From: an uncultured Pedobacter sp.
GTDB taxonomy: Bacteria > Bacteroidota > Bacteroidia > Sphingobacteriales > Sphingobacteriaceae
DNA length: 64,000 nucleotides
Assembly: GCF_913776295.1 (NCBI RefSeq)
Contig: NZ_CAJYOJ010000022.1
Coordinates: forward strand, 16,393-80,392
Reading direction: 5' to 3'
In this document: piece after piece, positions 55,156-64,000 of the stretch
Layout of the letters: every line of letters begins with the position of its first letter
How positions within the stretch are numbered: position 1 is the stretch's first letter
Notes under the pieces: model-generated
What the model was told of the DNA's origin: nothing
Databases searched by the model: none
The model's input: only the letters and a program-made list of their open reading frames with translations
Position numbers and translations under genes: made by a program

Positions 55156-56445
55156 ATGAACTACCAGCAAACGCTTGATTTTTTATACAGTAAACTCCCG
55201 ATGTTTACCCGCGTTGGCGCGGCTGCTTTCAAAAAAGATTTGACCAATACCATCATCCTTTGCGAAGCTTTGGATAATCCTCAGCATAAATTCAAAAGCA
55301 TCCATGTAGCCGGCACAAATGGGAAAGGATCCACTTCACATATGCTGGCTGCTGTATTACAGGCACAGGGATATAAAACTGGCTTATACACTTCGCCCCA
55401 TTTGAAAGATTTCCGGGAACGCATTCGCATCAACGGAAAAATGATCAGTAAATCAGAAGTCGTATTATTTGTAAAAGAACAGCAAAAACTCATCGAAAAA
55501 ACCGAACCTTCCTTTTTTGAAGTTACTGTAGCCATGGCTTTCAATCACTTCGCAAAACATCAGGTTGATGTAGCGGTAATTGAAGTGGGTTTAGGTGGAA
55601 GACTGGATTCGACCAATATCATTACCCCACAAATTTCAGTCATCACCAATATCAGCCTCGACCATACCAATATGCTCGGCAATAGCCTGGCGGAGATTGC
55701 AGGAGAAAAGGCAGGCATCATCAAAAAGAATATCCCGGTTGTTATTGGTGAAACGCAGGAAGAATCGGCACCGGTTTTTTTTAAAAAAGCTAAAACTGAA
55801 AACGCTCCTATCGTTTTTGCTGATCAGGTATTAACCGCGCAGAATTTTAAAATCAGAAACAGTAAGCTTTCCTTGTCCGTTTATCAGGGAGGAAAAATCA
55901 AATACAAAGAACTTCATAGCGATCTTACCGGAATTTATCAGTATAGGAATATATTAACTGTTCTCGAAACCCTGACTGTACTGAATGAGAAAACAGAAAT
56001 CAAAACCAATCAGGAAAGTATTTATAAGGGCATTAGTCAGGTTAAAAAGCAAACTGGTTTACAGGGACGCTGGCAAATTTTAAGTAAAAATCCGCTGGTA
56101 ATCTGCGATACCGGACATAACGAAGCCGGAATTACTGAAGTAGTTAAAAATATTTCACAAACCCCTTATCGGAAATTACATGTTGTGTTCGGGATGGTTA
56201 ACGATAAAGATATTTCGAAAGTATTGTCACTGATGCCCAAAAATGCGACCTATTATTTTTGTAAACCCAATTTAGAGCGTGGTTTAGCTGCTGATACGTT
56301 GAAAGAACAGGCGGTAGCATTCGGCTTAAAAGGAAACAGTTATACATCAGTTCTTGAAGCGAAAGCAACTGCTATTCAAGTAGCCGATCCCAAAGATTTG
56401 GTTTTTATTGGTGGGAGTACCTTTGTAGTGGCCGAAGCGATATAA
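55156..56445 (+). CDS. folC: Folylpolyglutamate synthase/dihydrofolate synthase
   Basis: 429 residues from the ATG at 55156. Mur-ligase fold: ATP-binding HVAGTNGKGSTSHMLA, GLYTSPHLKDFRERI, VAVIEVGLGGRLDSTNII, ISLDHTNMLGNSLAEIAGEKAGIIK, and a C-terminal domain with ICDTGHNEAGITEV. It adds glutamate to dihydropteroate and folates. Cytoplasmic. It is on the same strand as pabB but 36 kb away, so the folate genes are not clustered here. Confidence 0.93.
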   Translation: MNYQQTLDFLYSKLPMFTRVGAAAFKKDLTNTIILCEALDNPQHKFKSIHVAGTNGKGSTSHMLAAVLQAQGYKTGLYTSPHLKDFRERIRINGKMISKSEVVLFVKEQQKLIEKTEPSFFEVTVAMAFNHFAKHQVDVAVIEVGLGGRLDSTNIITPQISVITNISLDHTNMLGNSLAEIAGEKAGIIKKNIPVVIGETQEESAPVFFKKAKTENAPIVFADQVLTAQNFKIRNSKLSLSVYQGGKIKYKELHSDLTGIYQYRNILTVLETLTVLNEKTEIKTNQESIYKGISQVKKQTGLQGRWQILSKNPLVICDTGHNEAGITEVVKNISQTPYRKLHVVFGMVNDKDISKVLSLMPKNATYYFCKPNLERGLAADTLKEQAVAFGLKGNSYTSVLEAKATAIQVADPKDLVFIGGSTFVVAEAI

Positions 56446-56509
56446 AATCTTTACATTAACTTCAGTTTAGCTTTATCTAAATTCATTACTTTAGCCCTTT
56501 AACTAAAGC

Positions 56510-58171
56510 ATGATGAATAAAATATCCCGTTTAATCTTTACCATTTCTATTTTTTCAATCTCACTTTCTTCAGCTCAAACCAAAAAAAACATTACAACGT
56601 CAGCTAAAGCATTTCCGGCTGAGGTTGCACGCCCTAAATTAGTGGTGGGCCTGGTAGTCGACCAAATGCGTTGGGATTATCTGTACCGTTATTATAACCG
56701 CTATACTAACGGAGGTTTTAAAAGGTTGATCAACGATGGTTTTTCTGTTGAAAACACCTATATTCCCTATACACCAACATATACCGCATGCGGTCACACT
56801 TGCATTTACACCGGTTCAGTTCCAGCTGTTCATGGTATTATCGGTAATGATTGGTACGATCCTGAAACTAAAAAGAATGTTTATTGTACAGAAGATTCTT
56901 CAGTTTCCACTGTTGGCAGTACGCCTTCATCAGAAGGTAATATGTCGCCAAAAAATATGCTCACCACTACCATTACGGATGAACTCAGGTTGGCCACAAA
57001 CTTTAAAGGTAAGGTAATCGGTATTTCCCTGAAAGACAGAGGTTCTATCCTTCCGGCTGGTCACGCGGCCAATGCCGCTTATTGGTACCAGGGCAGCACC
57101 GGAAACTGGATTACCAGTACCTATTATATGAAAGAGGTACCTACCTGGATTGCCGATTATAATAAACTCAAACTGGCAAACAAATTTTATGCAAAAAACT
57201 GGGAAACATTATATCCGATCAATACCTATATAAACAGCACCAAAGATGAAAATGCTTACGAAGGAAAATCAAATACGTTCCCGCACCAGTTAACACAAAA
57301 TATCGGTAAAAATTTTGATGCCATCAGAAGTACACCTTATGGCAACACCATTACTTTGGATCTGGCCAAACTCGCTATTCTTTCTGAAGACCTGGGGCAG
57401 GATAACATTACCGATTTTTTAGCGGTAAGCTGTTCTTCTACTGATTATATCGGCCATGCCTACGGGCCTAATTCTATCGAGGCTGAAGATACTTACCTAC
57501 GTTTGGATAAAGATTTCGAAGAGTTTTTTAACTACCTTGATAAAAAGGTTGGTAAAGGAAATTATACTGTGTTTTTGACCGCCGACCATGGCGCAGCCCA
57601 TGTACCAGGCTTTATGCAAGAGAATAAACTTCCGGCTGGTGTAGTAAGCGACAAAGATATTGCAAACAAATTGAATGCTTATCTAAATGATAAATTCAAG
57701 GTAAACAATGTCGTGTTAAAATCAATGAATAACCAGATCATCTTTGATCATGACAAAACCGACAAAGCAGACATCAGCTTCGATGTGATTAAATCTGCTT
57801 CAGTTGAATTCTTGAAAAAATTGGATGGCTTTCAAAATGCGGTAGATATCGATAAGATATCCAACGCTACCCTGCAGGAAATCCAAAAGAAAATGATCAC
57901 CAATGGATACAATGCCCGAAGAAGCGGCGATATCTATTATGTTTTAGAGCCAAACTGGTTTAACGGGGGAAGCACAGGAACCACACATGGTAACTGGAAC
58001 CCTTACGATTCGCACATCCCATTGGTTTTTATGGGCTGGGGAATTAAACCAGGGGCTTCCAATCAAACACATTATATGACTGACATTGCGCCGACATTGG
58101 CCGCACTACTCCATATTCAAATGCCAAATGGCAGCGTCGGAGAGCCGATTACTGAAATCACCAATAAATAA
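56510..58171 (+). CDS. pafA: PafA-type alkaline phosphatase
   Basis: 553 residues. Signal peptide ending near SSAQ (about 20-23). The nucleophile Thr and Asn are in YTACGHTCIYTG (T92) and GNDWYD (N113), and LKDRGS gives K175 and R177. The spacings of 21 and 83 residues match T79, N100, K162 and R164 of the Elizabethkingia enzyme. Metal ligands are in LVVDQMRWDY and FLTADHGAAHVPG. It hydrolyses phosphate monoesters with zinc in the periplasm to recover phosphate. A Pho-box was not sought successfully. A terminator follows. Confidence 0.93.
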   Translation: MMNKISRLIFTISIFSISLSSAQTKKNITTSAKAFPAEVARPKLVVGLVVDQMRWDYLYRYYNRYTNGGFKRLINDGFSVENTYIPYTPTYTACGHTCIYTGSVPAVHGIIGNDWYDPETKKNVYCTEDSSVSTVGSTPSSEGNMSPKNMLTTTITDELRLATNFKGKVIGISLKDRGSILPAGHAANAAYWYQGSTGNWITSTYYMKEVPTWIADYNKLKLANKFYAKNWETLYPINTYINSTKDENAYEGKSNTFPHQLTQNIGKNFDAIRSTPYGNTITLDLAKLAILSEDLGQDNITDFLAVSCSSTDYIGHAYGPNSIEAEDTYLRLDKDFEEFFNYLDKKVGKGNYTVFLTADHGAAHVPGFMQENKLPAGVVSDKDIANKLNAYLNDKFKVNNVVLKSMNNQIIFDHDKTDKADISFDVIKSASVEFLKKLDGFQNAVDIDKISNATLQEIQKKMITNGYNARRSGDIYYVLEPNWFNGGSTGTTHGNWNPYDSHIPLVFMGWGIKPGASNQTHYMTDIAPTLAALLHIQMPNGSVGEPITEITNK

Positions 58172-58177
58172 TACTTG

Positions 58178-58207
58178 AAAACTATGCCCAGCGGCATAGT
58201 TTTTTTG
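58178..58207 (+). terminator. Terminator after pafA
   Basis: AAACTATGCC and GGCATAGTTT pair around CAGC, followed by a T run. Confidence 0.9.
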
Positions 58208-58220
58208 TTTTTAATTCAAT

Positions 58221-58345
58221 CGTCATCTCAACTGAAACGCAGTGGAATGCCCGCCTGTGCGGACAGGCCCGCCCGCGCAGGCGGGGAGGGATCTACCTTA
58301 ATAGATTTAGCTCCGCTAAACAAATTTGTGGTTCTCGACTACAGT
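58221..58345. repeat. Dispersed CATCTCGAC intergenic element, copy 3
   Basis: CGTCATCTCAACTGAAACG, a GC-rich core with CCCGCCTGTGCGGACAGG and CCGCGCAGGCGGGGAGG, then GATCTACC, AGATTTAGCTCCGCTAA and GTGGTTCTCGACTAC. It matches the ends of the copy at 17719 and the core of the one at 31374. Confidence 0.65.
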
Positions 58346-58464
58346 ATGAGACCTTTTATCATTTAAAACAACAGCAGTTGTTTACTTTAATTCAGGCAAA
58401 ATTTATAGCTGAACCAAAAGCCATAACGGTATAGGGTCTTCACCATTTAAACTGCTTATTTTAC

Positions 58465-58472
58465 TACATTTG
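58465..58472 (+). promoter_or_regulatory. -7 box of the fused mutase gene
   Basis: TACATTTG, 62 bases before the ATG at 58535. No clear -33 TTTG and no recognisable cobalamin riboswitch in the leader. Confidence 0.45.
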
Positions 58473-58534
58473 TGTACCAAATATTTGGAAACGAGGAGTG
58501 GTGATCTGCCCATACCGCCCTAAAATCCCATAGT

Positions 58535-61500
58535 ATGCAACAAGTAGAAATTTATAAACCTAAAAATAAAATCCGTTTTGTAACCGCTGCTTCCCTTTTC
58601 GACGGACACGATGCCACCATCAACATCATGCGTCGTATCCTGCAGTCATCTGGAGCCGAAGTTATACACCTTGGCCACAACCGGTCGGTTGATGAGGTGG
58701 TGAACTGTGCCATTCAGGAGGATGTTCAAGGCATTGCCATGACCTCCTATCAGGGTGGGCATATCGAGTATTTTAAATATATGTACGATCTTTTGCAGGA
58801 AAAAGGATCGGGACATATTAAAATATTTGCAGGTGGTGGCGGTGTAATTCTACCTGCTGAGATTGAAGAATTACAGGCTTACGGAATTGCAAAAATCTAT
58901 TCGCCTGATGATGGCCGTAAAATGGGACTACAGGGTATGATCAATGATATGCTGATGCAAACCGATTTTATGACTAAAACGGATATCAACAAAGAACTGG
59001 TAAGCATCTCCACAAAAGATGCCAAGGCTATAGCTGGTGCCATTACCGTTGCCGAAAATGATCCTGAAGCTGCTCAAAAGTTTGTTGATGAACTAAAGCG
59101 TTTATCCAGAAATAATACGGCTCCTGTTATAGGCATTACCGGAACCGGTGGTGCAGGAAAATCATCCTTGGTTGATGAACTGGTCCGTCGTTTTTTGGTT
59201 GAAGTAAAAGATAAAACCCTGGCGATCATTTCAGTCGATCCTTCAAAAAGAAAAACTGGAGGTGCTCTACTCGGCGACCGGATCCGCATGAATGCGATTA
59301 ATAACCCAAGGGTTTACATGCGCTCATTAGCTACCCGGCAGGCCAACCTGGCTTTATCTAAAAACGTACAGGAAAGTATTGATATCTGTAAGGCCGCAGG
59401 ATATGATTTAATTATTGTAGAAACCTCGGGCATTGGCCAGTCGGATACTGAAATTACGGAGCACTGCGATGTTTCATTATACGTAATGACCCCTGAATTT
59501 GGCGCAGCTACACAACTCGAAAAAATCGACATGTTGGATTTCGCCGATCTGGTAGCCATTAATAAATTTGATAAACGGGGGGCTCTGGATGCCTTGAGAG
59601 ATGTGCGCAAACAATATAGACGCAACCATAACATTTTCGATGCTAAAGACGATGAAATTCCAGTATATGGTACTATGGCTTCGCAGTTTAACGATCCTGG
59701 TATGAATAACCTGTTCGTCGCTTTGATGGATCAGATTAAATTAAAAACCGGAACTGATTTTAAGGCAAAAATGGAATTAACCTCCGATCAGTCAGAGAAA
59801 ATTTACATTATTCCTCCCGATCGGATCAGGTATTTGGCAGAAATTGCAGAGGCAAGCCAAACATACAATGATTGGGTAGAGAAACAGGTTACCATCGCGC
59901 GTAAAATGTACCAGCTTAAAGGAGTAATCGACTTATTGGGAGAGACTAATCCACCACCTTTAGAAAAAGATTCTCAGGATGATATATCAAAAAACCTAAA
60001 GGCAAGCTATGAATTCTTCGAAGAGCAATTAGATGGCGAATGCAAACGCCTATTGCGCCAATGGCCACAGTCAAAAAAAGCATACAACGAGGAGTTTTTC
60101 ATTTATAAAGTCCGCGATAAAGAAATTAAACAACCTTTATTTTACGAATCACTTTCAAAACTAAATATCCCAAAGGTAGCACTACCAAGATATGAAGACT
60201 GGGGCGATATTTTAAGATGGTTGTTAACCGAAAACCTTCCGGGTGAATTCCCCTATGCGGCAGGCGTTTTTCCTTTAAAAAGAGACGGTGAAGACCCTAC
60301 CAGAATGTTTGCCGGAGAAGGTGGCCCTGAACGAACAAATAAACGTTTTCATTATGTATCGTTAGGTCAACCGGCACATCGCTTATCTACCGCTTTTGAT
60401 TCTGTTACACTTTATGGAGAAGATCCGCATATTCGCCCTGATATTTATGGTAAAATCGGTAATTCCGGTGTAAGCATTGCCACTTTAGATGATGCCAAAA
60501 AACTATATTCCGGTTTTGACCTATGTGCACCCTCCACGTCAGTTTCAATGACTATTAATGGCCCGGCACCAATGTTATTAGGTTTTTTCATGAATGCGGC
60601 GATTGATCAGCAATGCGAAAAATACATTATTGAAAATGGTCTGACAGAAAAAGTAGAGGCTAAAATTCTTTCAATCTATAAAGCCAAAAATATAGAAAGA
60701 CCATCTTACAATGGCGCGTTACCGGAAGGAAATAACGGCTTAGGTTTAATGCTTTTGGGTGTCACTGGCGATCAGGTTCTTCCTGCCGATGTTTATGCCA
60801 CTATTAAAGCTAAAGCCATCAGTTCGGTACGGGGAACGGTTCAGGCCGATATTTTAAAAGAAGATCAGGCGCAGAATACCTGTATATTTTCAACTGAATT
60901 TGCCTTAAGGATGATGGGCGACATTCAGAAATATTTTATTGATGAAAAAGTAAGGAACTTTTATTCGGTATCTATTTCAGGCTATCACATTGCAGAAGCT
61001 GGTGCTAATCCGATATCTCAGCTCGCGTTTACCCTAAGTAATGGATTTACCTTTGTTGAATATTATTTAAGCAGAGGCATGCATATCGATGATTTTGCAC
61101 CTAACCTGTCTTTCTTCTTCTCCAATGGTATCGATCCTGAGTACGCCGTCATAGGCCGCGTAGCCAGGAGGATCTGGGCTAAAGCCATCAAAAATAAATA
61201 CAAAGGAAACGACCGTTCACAAAAACTTAAATACCATATTCAAACTTCAGGTCGTTCATTACATGCCCAGGAAATTGATTTTAACGACATCCGAACCACT
61301 TTGCAGGCGCTATATGCTATTTACGACAACTGCAACTCCCTTCATACCAATGCTTATGATGAAGCCATCACTACCCCTACAGAAGAATCCGTAAGGAGAG
61401 CAATGGCTATCCAATTGATTATTAACAGGGAATTAGGCCTGGCCAAGAACGAAAATCCGTTACAAGGAGCTTTCATTATTGAAGAACTGACTGATCTGGT

Positions 61501-61930
61501 TGAGGAAGCTGTTCTATCCGAATTTAAACGAATCAACGATCGAGGTGGTGTTTTGGGAGCAATGGAAACCATGTACCAGCGCGGAAAAATTCAGGAAGAA
61601 AGTTTATATTACGAGACGCTCAAACATACAGGAGAATATCCTATTGTAGGCGTAAATACATTTTTAAACAAAAACGGTTCACCGACCATTGTTCCAGGTG
61701 AGGTAATCCGAGCTACAGAAGATGAAAAACAATACCAGATTGCTGCATTAGAAAAATTTCACGACCGTAATGAAGGCCGTGCAGCAGATTTGTTAAAACA
61801 ACTTCAAAAATCAGCCATAGCAGGCGATAATATTTTTGAGCAATTGATGGAAGTGTGTAAAATATGCTCATTAGGCCAGATTAGTAATGCCCTTTACGAA
61901 GTGGGCGGCCAATATAGAAGAAATATGTAA
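58535..61930 (+). CDS. icmF: Fused isobutyryl-CoA mutase (IcmF type)
   Basis: 1131 residues, the length of fused IcmF proteins. Order: B12-binding domain (about 10-145) with the lower-ligand His in [10 protein letters not shown] (H25), a MeaI-type G-protein chaperone (about 195-430) with P-loop GTGGAGKSS and [11 protein letters not shown], and a mutase barrel (about 560-1130) with [23 protein letters not shown] and [18 protein letters not shown]. It interconverts isobutyryl-CoA and butyryl-CoA, or pivalyl/isovaleryl-CoA, using adenosylcobalamin; the G-domain loads and repairs the cofactor. The third position of the DxHxxG motif is Thr, as I recall for IcmF. Confidence 0.92.
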   Translation: MQQVEIYKPKNKIRFVTAASLFDGHDATINIMRRILQSSGAEVIHLGHNRSVDEVVNCAIQEDVQGIAMTSYQGGHIEYFKYMYDLLQEKGSGHIKIFAGGGGVILPAEIEELQAYGIAKIYSPDDGRKMGLQGMINDMLMQTDFMTKTDINKELVSISTKDAKAIAGAITVAENDPEAAQKFVDELKRLSRNNTAPVIGITGTGGAGKSSLVDELVRRFLVEVKDKTLAIISVDPSKRKTGGALLGDRIRMNAINNPRVYMRSLATRQANLALSKNVQESIDICKAAGYDLIIVETSGIGQSDTEITEHCDVSLYVMTPEFGAATQLEKIDMLDFADLVAINKFDKRGALDALRDVRKQYRRNHNIFDAKDDEIPVYGTMASQFNDPGMNNLFVALMDQIKLKTGTDFKAKMELTSDQSEKIYIIPPDRIRYLAEIAEASQTYNDWVEKQVTIARKMYQLKGVIDLLGETNPPPLEKDSQDDISKNLKASYEFFEEQLDGECKRLLRQWPQSKKAYNEEFFIYKVRDKEIKQPLFYESLSKLNIPKVALPRYEDWGDILRWLLTENLPGEFPYAAGVFPLKRDGEDPTRMFAGEGGPERTNKRFHYVSLGQPAHRLSTAFDSVTLYGEDPHIRPDIYGKIGNSGVSIATLDDAKKLYSGFDLCAPSTSVSMTINGPAPMLLGFFMNAAIDQQCEKYIIENGLTEKVEAKILSIYKAKNIERPSYNGALPEGNNGLGLMLLGVTGDQVLPADVYATIKAKAISSVRGTVQADILKEDQAQNTCIFSTEFALRMMGDIQKYFIDEKVRNFYSVSISGYHIAEAGANPISQLAFTLSNGFTFVEYYLSRGMHIDDFAPNLSFFFSNGIDPEYAVIGRVARRIWAKAIKNKYKGNDRSQKLKYHIQTSGRSLHAQEIDFNDIRTTLQALYAIYDNCNSLHTNAYDEAITTPTEESVRRAMAIQLIINRELGLAKNENPLQGAFIIEELTDLVEEAVLSEFKRINDRGGVLGAMETMYQRGKIQEESLYYETLKHTGEYPIVGVNTFLNKNGSPTIVPGEVIRATEDEKQYQIAALEKFHDRNEGRAADLLKQLQKSAIAGDNIFEQLMEVCKICSLGQISNALYEVGGQYRRNM

Positions 61931-61940
61931 AGGTAATAAG

Positions 61941-61972
61941 CAAAAAAAATCCCTCGATTTGCATCGGGGGAC
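61941..61972 (-). terminator. Terminator of the desaturase gene (possibly bidirectional)
   Basis: CCCTCGAT and ATCGGGGG pair around TTGC. On the minus strand the stem is followed by a T8 run; on the plus strand it is followed by a weaker T tract after 8 bases, so it may also serve icmF. Confidence 0.8.
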
Positions 61973-61992
61973 TTCACATATTTTTTCAAAAA

Positions 61993-62973
61993 CTATCCGG
62001 CAATCCAGCTGAATTTATAATCAATCGTTGGATTTTTCATACGTTCCGCCACACGTAATAAACGAGAAGGTAAAGCCATGATATAATCACGTGCTTTTTC
62101 GCCAGCTTCATTTAAATCACGCATGCCTTCAATTTTCCAATCCACAATTAACTGCTGCATAATTTCAACATAATCAATGGCCGTATAAACACCTAAACGT
62201 TGGGCAGCATCTGTAAAATGACCAAAAGTCTGACCAATTTTTAAACCTACCTCACGTAAGAAATGTGCAGGCATCACAATTTTTTTCCGCATCATATCTT
62301 CAAAAGCCAACATCGCTTCATTAGGATCAACCTCGAAAATACGATTCATAAAATCTTTATAAGCTTTTGCATGTCTGGCCTCATCAGAAGCGATTACACC
62401 ACACATTCTCGATAATAAAGTATCACCATCTTTTTTGGCTAAAGAAGCTACCCTTCTATGTGAAATGTTTGTTGCCATCTCCTGAAAAGAGGTATAAATA
62501 AAGTTGCGATAAGGATCGTGACCAGTACCAATATCGAAACCGTCGGCAATCAGATATTGCGTAGAAATCTCCATCTGGCGCATATCTACACGACCCGATA
62601 GGTATAAATATTTATTCAACAAATCACCATGACGGTTTTCTTCAGCAGTCCAGTGTCTGTTCCACTTCATCCAGCCACCATCTTCTTTCATACTTGGCCC
62701 CTGCACCATTGACAACCAGGATTCGTAAGTAGGTAAAGCTTCTTCTGTAATCGTATCGCCAATCAATACCGCAACCAGATCGTAAGATAGATCCTTTGCG
62801 TTATCCCTTAATATTCTAATATCTTGATAAAATGTTTCGCTCGTAGAATCAGGAAGAAAATCAGACGGTTGCCAGTTTGTATCAATTGGTTTTAGATAGG
62901 TATCCATCATCTCCAGCATATACTTTTCGATATGCACCATTACTTCCCTTCTTTTATCTGCAAAAAAACTCAT
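61993..62973 (-). CDS. Acyl-ACP desaturase, ferritin-like
   Basis: 326 residues. Two di-iron motifs EENRH (111-115) and DEARH (197-201), with E165 in FQEMATN, identify the soluble acyl-ACP desaturase family of plants and actinobacteria. It inserts a cis double bond in an acyl chain, probably delta-9 of stearoyl- or palmitoyl-ACP, using ferredoxin and oxygen. A membrane-fluidity role is expected. It converges on icmF and has a TATCTTTG promoter box 27-35 bases upstream. Confidence 0.92.
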   Translation of the reverse strand: MSFFADKRREVMVHIEKYMLEMMDTYLKPIDTNWQPSDFLPDSTSETFYQDIRILRDNAKDLSYDLVAVLIGDTITEEALPTYESWLSMVQGPSMKEDGGWMKWNRHWTAEENRHGDLLNKYLYLSGRVDMRQMEISTQYLIADGFDIGTGHDPYRNFIYTSFQEMATNISHRRVASLAKKDGDTLLSRMCGVIASDEARHAKAYKDFMNRIFEVDPNEAMLAFEDMMRKKIVMPAHFLREVGLKIGQTFGHFTDAAQRLGVYTAIDYVEIMQQLIVDWKIEGMRDLNEAGEKARDYIMALPSRLLRVAERMKNPTIDYKFSWIAG

Positions 62974-63000
62974 TACTTATGCTTATATTTTTGTTAAAAA

Positions 63001-63008
63001 CAAAGATA
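63001..63008 (-). promoter_or_regulatory. -7 box of the desaturase gene
   Basis: TATCTTTG on the minus strand, 28 bases before the ATG at 62973. Confidence 0.5.
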
Positions 63009-63162
63009 ACCAAATATTGTGGCAAACCTTGTGATATTAAACATATTTAGCATTAATCAGTTTTGAATTTGACATAATTAGCAACTGTCAGAAAAATAGT
63101 TTTATTTATGCTGTGAAGTCGTTTTTTAAGGCAATATTATCGGCAGGTAACAATAAAGTTTT

Positions 63163-63880
63163 TTGGAGCGCAGTTTACTGTGCATTTAGGCTGGCTCCGG
63201 TCCTGCTGTACGCTTTATCCTTTTGGAAATCTTATTTTCTGAACAATCTTTTCCTACCCAAAAGGGATGCCGCTCCCATCAGGGCTATCGTGAAGGGTAA
63301 GATGGAAAACGGTGATGGAACATACTCTGCGCAGATCAGCGTTTTCTGCGGGACAATCCTTTTTTGACTACCCACGGTTAAAAGAGCGTATGATTTTTTT
63401 GGAGCGCAGTTTCCTGTGCATTTAGGCTGGCTCCGGTCCTGCTGTCTGCTCTATCCTTTTGGAGAAGTATCAAAGATGATGAAAATTCTTTAAACCAAAA
63501 GGGGTGCCGCTCCCATCAGGGCTATCGTGAAGGGTAAGATGGAAAACGGATGATGAACATACTCTGCGGAGATCAGCGTTTTCTGCGGGACAATCCTCTT
63601 AGTCTTTTACCACTCAGGGTTAAAAGAGCGTTTGATTATTTTAGGAGCGCAGTTTCCTGTGCTTGTCGGTAGGGTTCCGTCCTGCTGTCCGCTCTATCCT
63701 TTTGGAGAAGTATCAAAGATGATGAAAATTCTTTAAACCAAAAGGGATGCCGCTCCCATCAGGGCTATTTAACCTGGGGTAGAAGAAGGAATAATGTAAG
63801 ATGGAAAATGGGTGATGGAATGGTTTCGGCGCAGCTCAGCATTTCTGCAGAAAAAAGCATTCTAAGCTGCCTGGAGCCCT
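63163..63880 (+). repeat. Array of three structured repeats, period about 240 bases
   Basis: GGAGCGCAGTTT starts units at 63165, 63401 and 63644. Each unit has TCCTGCTGT, a stem TATCCTTTTGG pairing with CCAAAAGGGAT (or GGGGT), and CGCTCCCATCAGGGCTAT, whose CGCTCC pairs with the initial GGAGCG. Units 1 and 2 share a tail with GGGTAAGATGGAAAACGG and TCAGCGTTTTCTGCGGGACA. The internal loop differs completely between unit 1 and units 2-3 while both stems are kept, suggesting a selected RNA or DNA structure. No coding frame spans the array consistently. Confidence 0.75.
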
Positions 63881-63950
63881 TAAGGGTCGGAAAACTGTTC
63901 CACGCCCTCTGCGCCATGCTCTATGCGCTGCGCTCTGCCCATAAAACAAG

Positions 63951-63982
63951 AAAGCCCTTCAACATTTCTGCTGAAGGGCTTC
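63951..63982. terminator. Strong hairpin near the right edge
   Basis: AAGCCCTTCA and TGAAGGGCTT pair around ACATTTCTGC. On the minus strand the stem is followed by CTTGTTTTAT, on the plus strand by CTCTTTAAG. It is probably the terminator of a minus-strand gene beyond the window. Confidence 0.65.
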
Positions 63983-64000
63983 TCTTTAAGATCTGGCACC

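Noticed and set aside
58175..58366. 63-codon ORF after pafA
   Set aside because: Begins within the terminator and crosses the dispersed repeat; composition follows the GC-rich core.
58346..58534. Cobalamin riboswitch before icmF
   Set aside because: No recognisable B12 box or long structured leader could be found by eye.
63113..63367. 84-codon ORF at the right edge
   Set aside because: Most of it is repeat unit 1 and the frame is not kept in units 2 and 3.
63163..63880. CRISPR array
   Set aside because: Repeat units are about 240 bases, too long and too few, and no cas gene is present.

Overview
The window is a chromosomal segment of a Bacteroidota bacterium, most likely a Pedobacter-like member of the Sphingobacteriaceae. 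This rests on the gene families (TonB-type receptor with a CarboxypepD_reg-like domain, DUF4294, DUF4783, HU-CCDC81/SPOR protein, PafA-type phosphatase, bacillithiol gene bshB1, fused IcmF mutase), on AT-rich coding sequence, and on repeated matches to the Bacteroidota promoter -7 box TANNTTTG, in the best cases with TTTG or TTG 18-19 bases upstream. No rRNA, tRNA, transposase, integrase or CRISPR array was recognised. Taxonomy is inference from content.

Left edge (1-7.2 kb): the end of a class I lanthipeptide locus on the minus strand. It holds a truncated LanB-type dehydratase, a 66-residue precursor with an internally repeated Ser/Thr/Cys core, and a large outer-membrane receptor. On the plus strand next to it are a LytTR response regulator and a LytS-type histidine kinase.

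7.4-26 kb is mostly housekeeping. It contains lysine 6-aminotransferase with a small membrane protein, an ACX4/glutaryl-CoA-like acyl-CoA dehydrogenase, a DUF4294-glutathione peroxidase-bshB1 operon, rel/spoT, a Fur-family regulator, purA, an antitoxin with a broken RelE/ParE toxin, pabB (PIKGT type), an M48 lipoprotein protease, plsY, nadC, DUF4783, gpmI with a lipoprotein, and a TPR protein. 26-37.6 kb has lon, an LpxR-like lipid A deacylase, arfB, cmk, a DUF1080 protein, a TPM-domain membrane protein, an SH3 protein and rpsA. 37.9-45.5 kb has a GH20 hexosaminidase, an AraC regulator divergent from an aldehyde dehydrogenase/DUF779 pair, a DCC thiol oxidoreductase, and pyrR-pyrB.

45.8-54.8 kb is a coherent cell-envelope block: a 1007-residue TPR protein, an outer-membrane barrel, an HU-TM-SPOR protein with four internal repeats, then ExbB/TolQ, ExbD/TolR and TonB/TolA genes joined by 1-base stop/start overlaps. 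It looks like a proton-driven, septum-linked envelope machine and is the best candidate for an under-described system. 55-63 kb has folC, pafA, a fused B12-dependent acyl-CoA mutase (IcmF) and an acyl-ACP desaturase. The last kilobase is an array of three near-identical structured repeats without a convincing gene.

Intergenic spaces are rich in short inverted and direct repeats, including a tandem 116-base pair, a paired 22-base palindrome, and a dispersed family that appears to have split a terminator. Several apparent TTG starts fall inside the -7 box of the promoter, so the real starts are downstream ATGs; this was corrected here.
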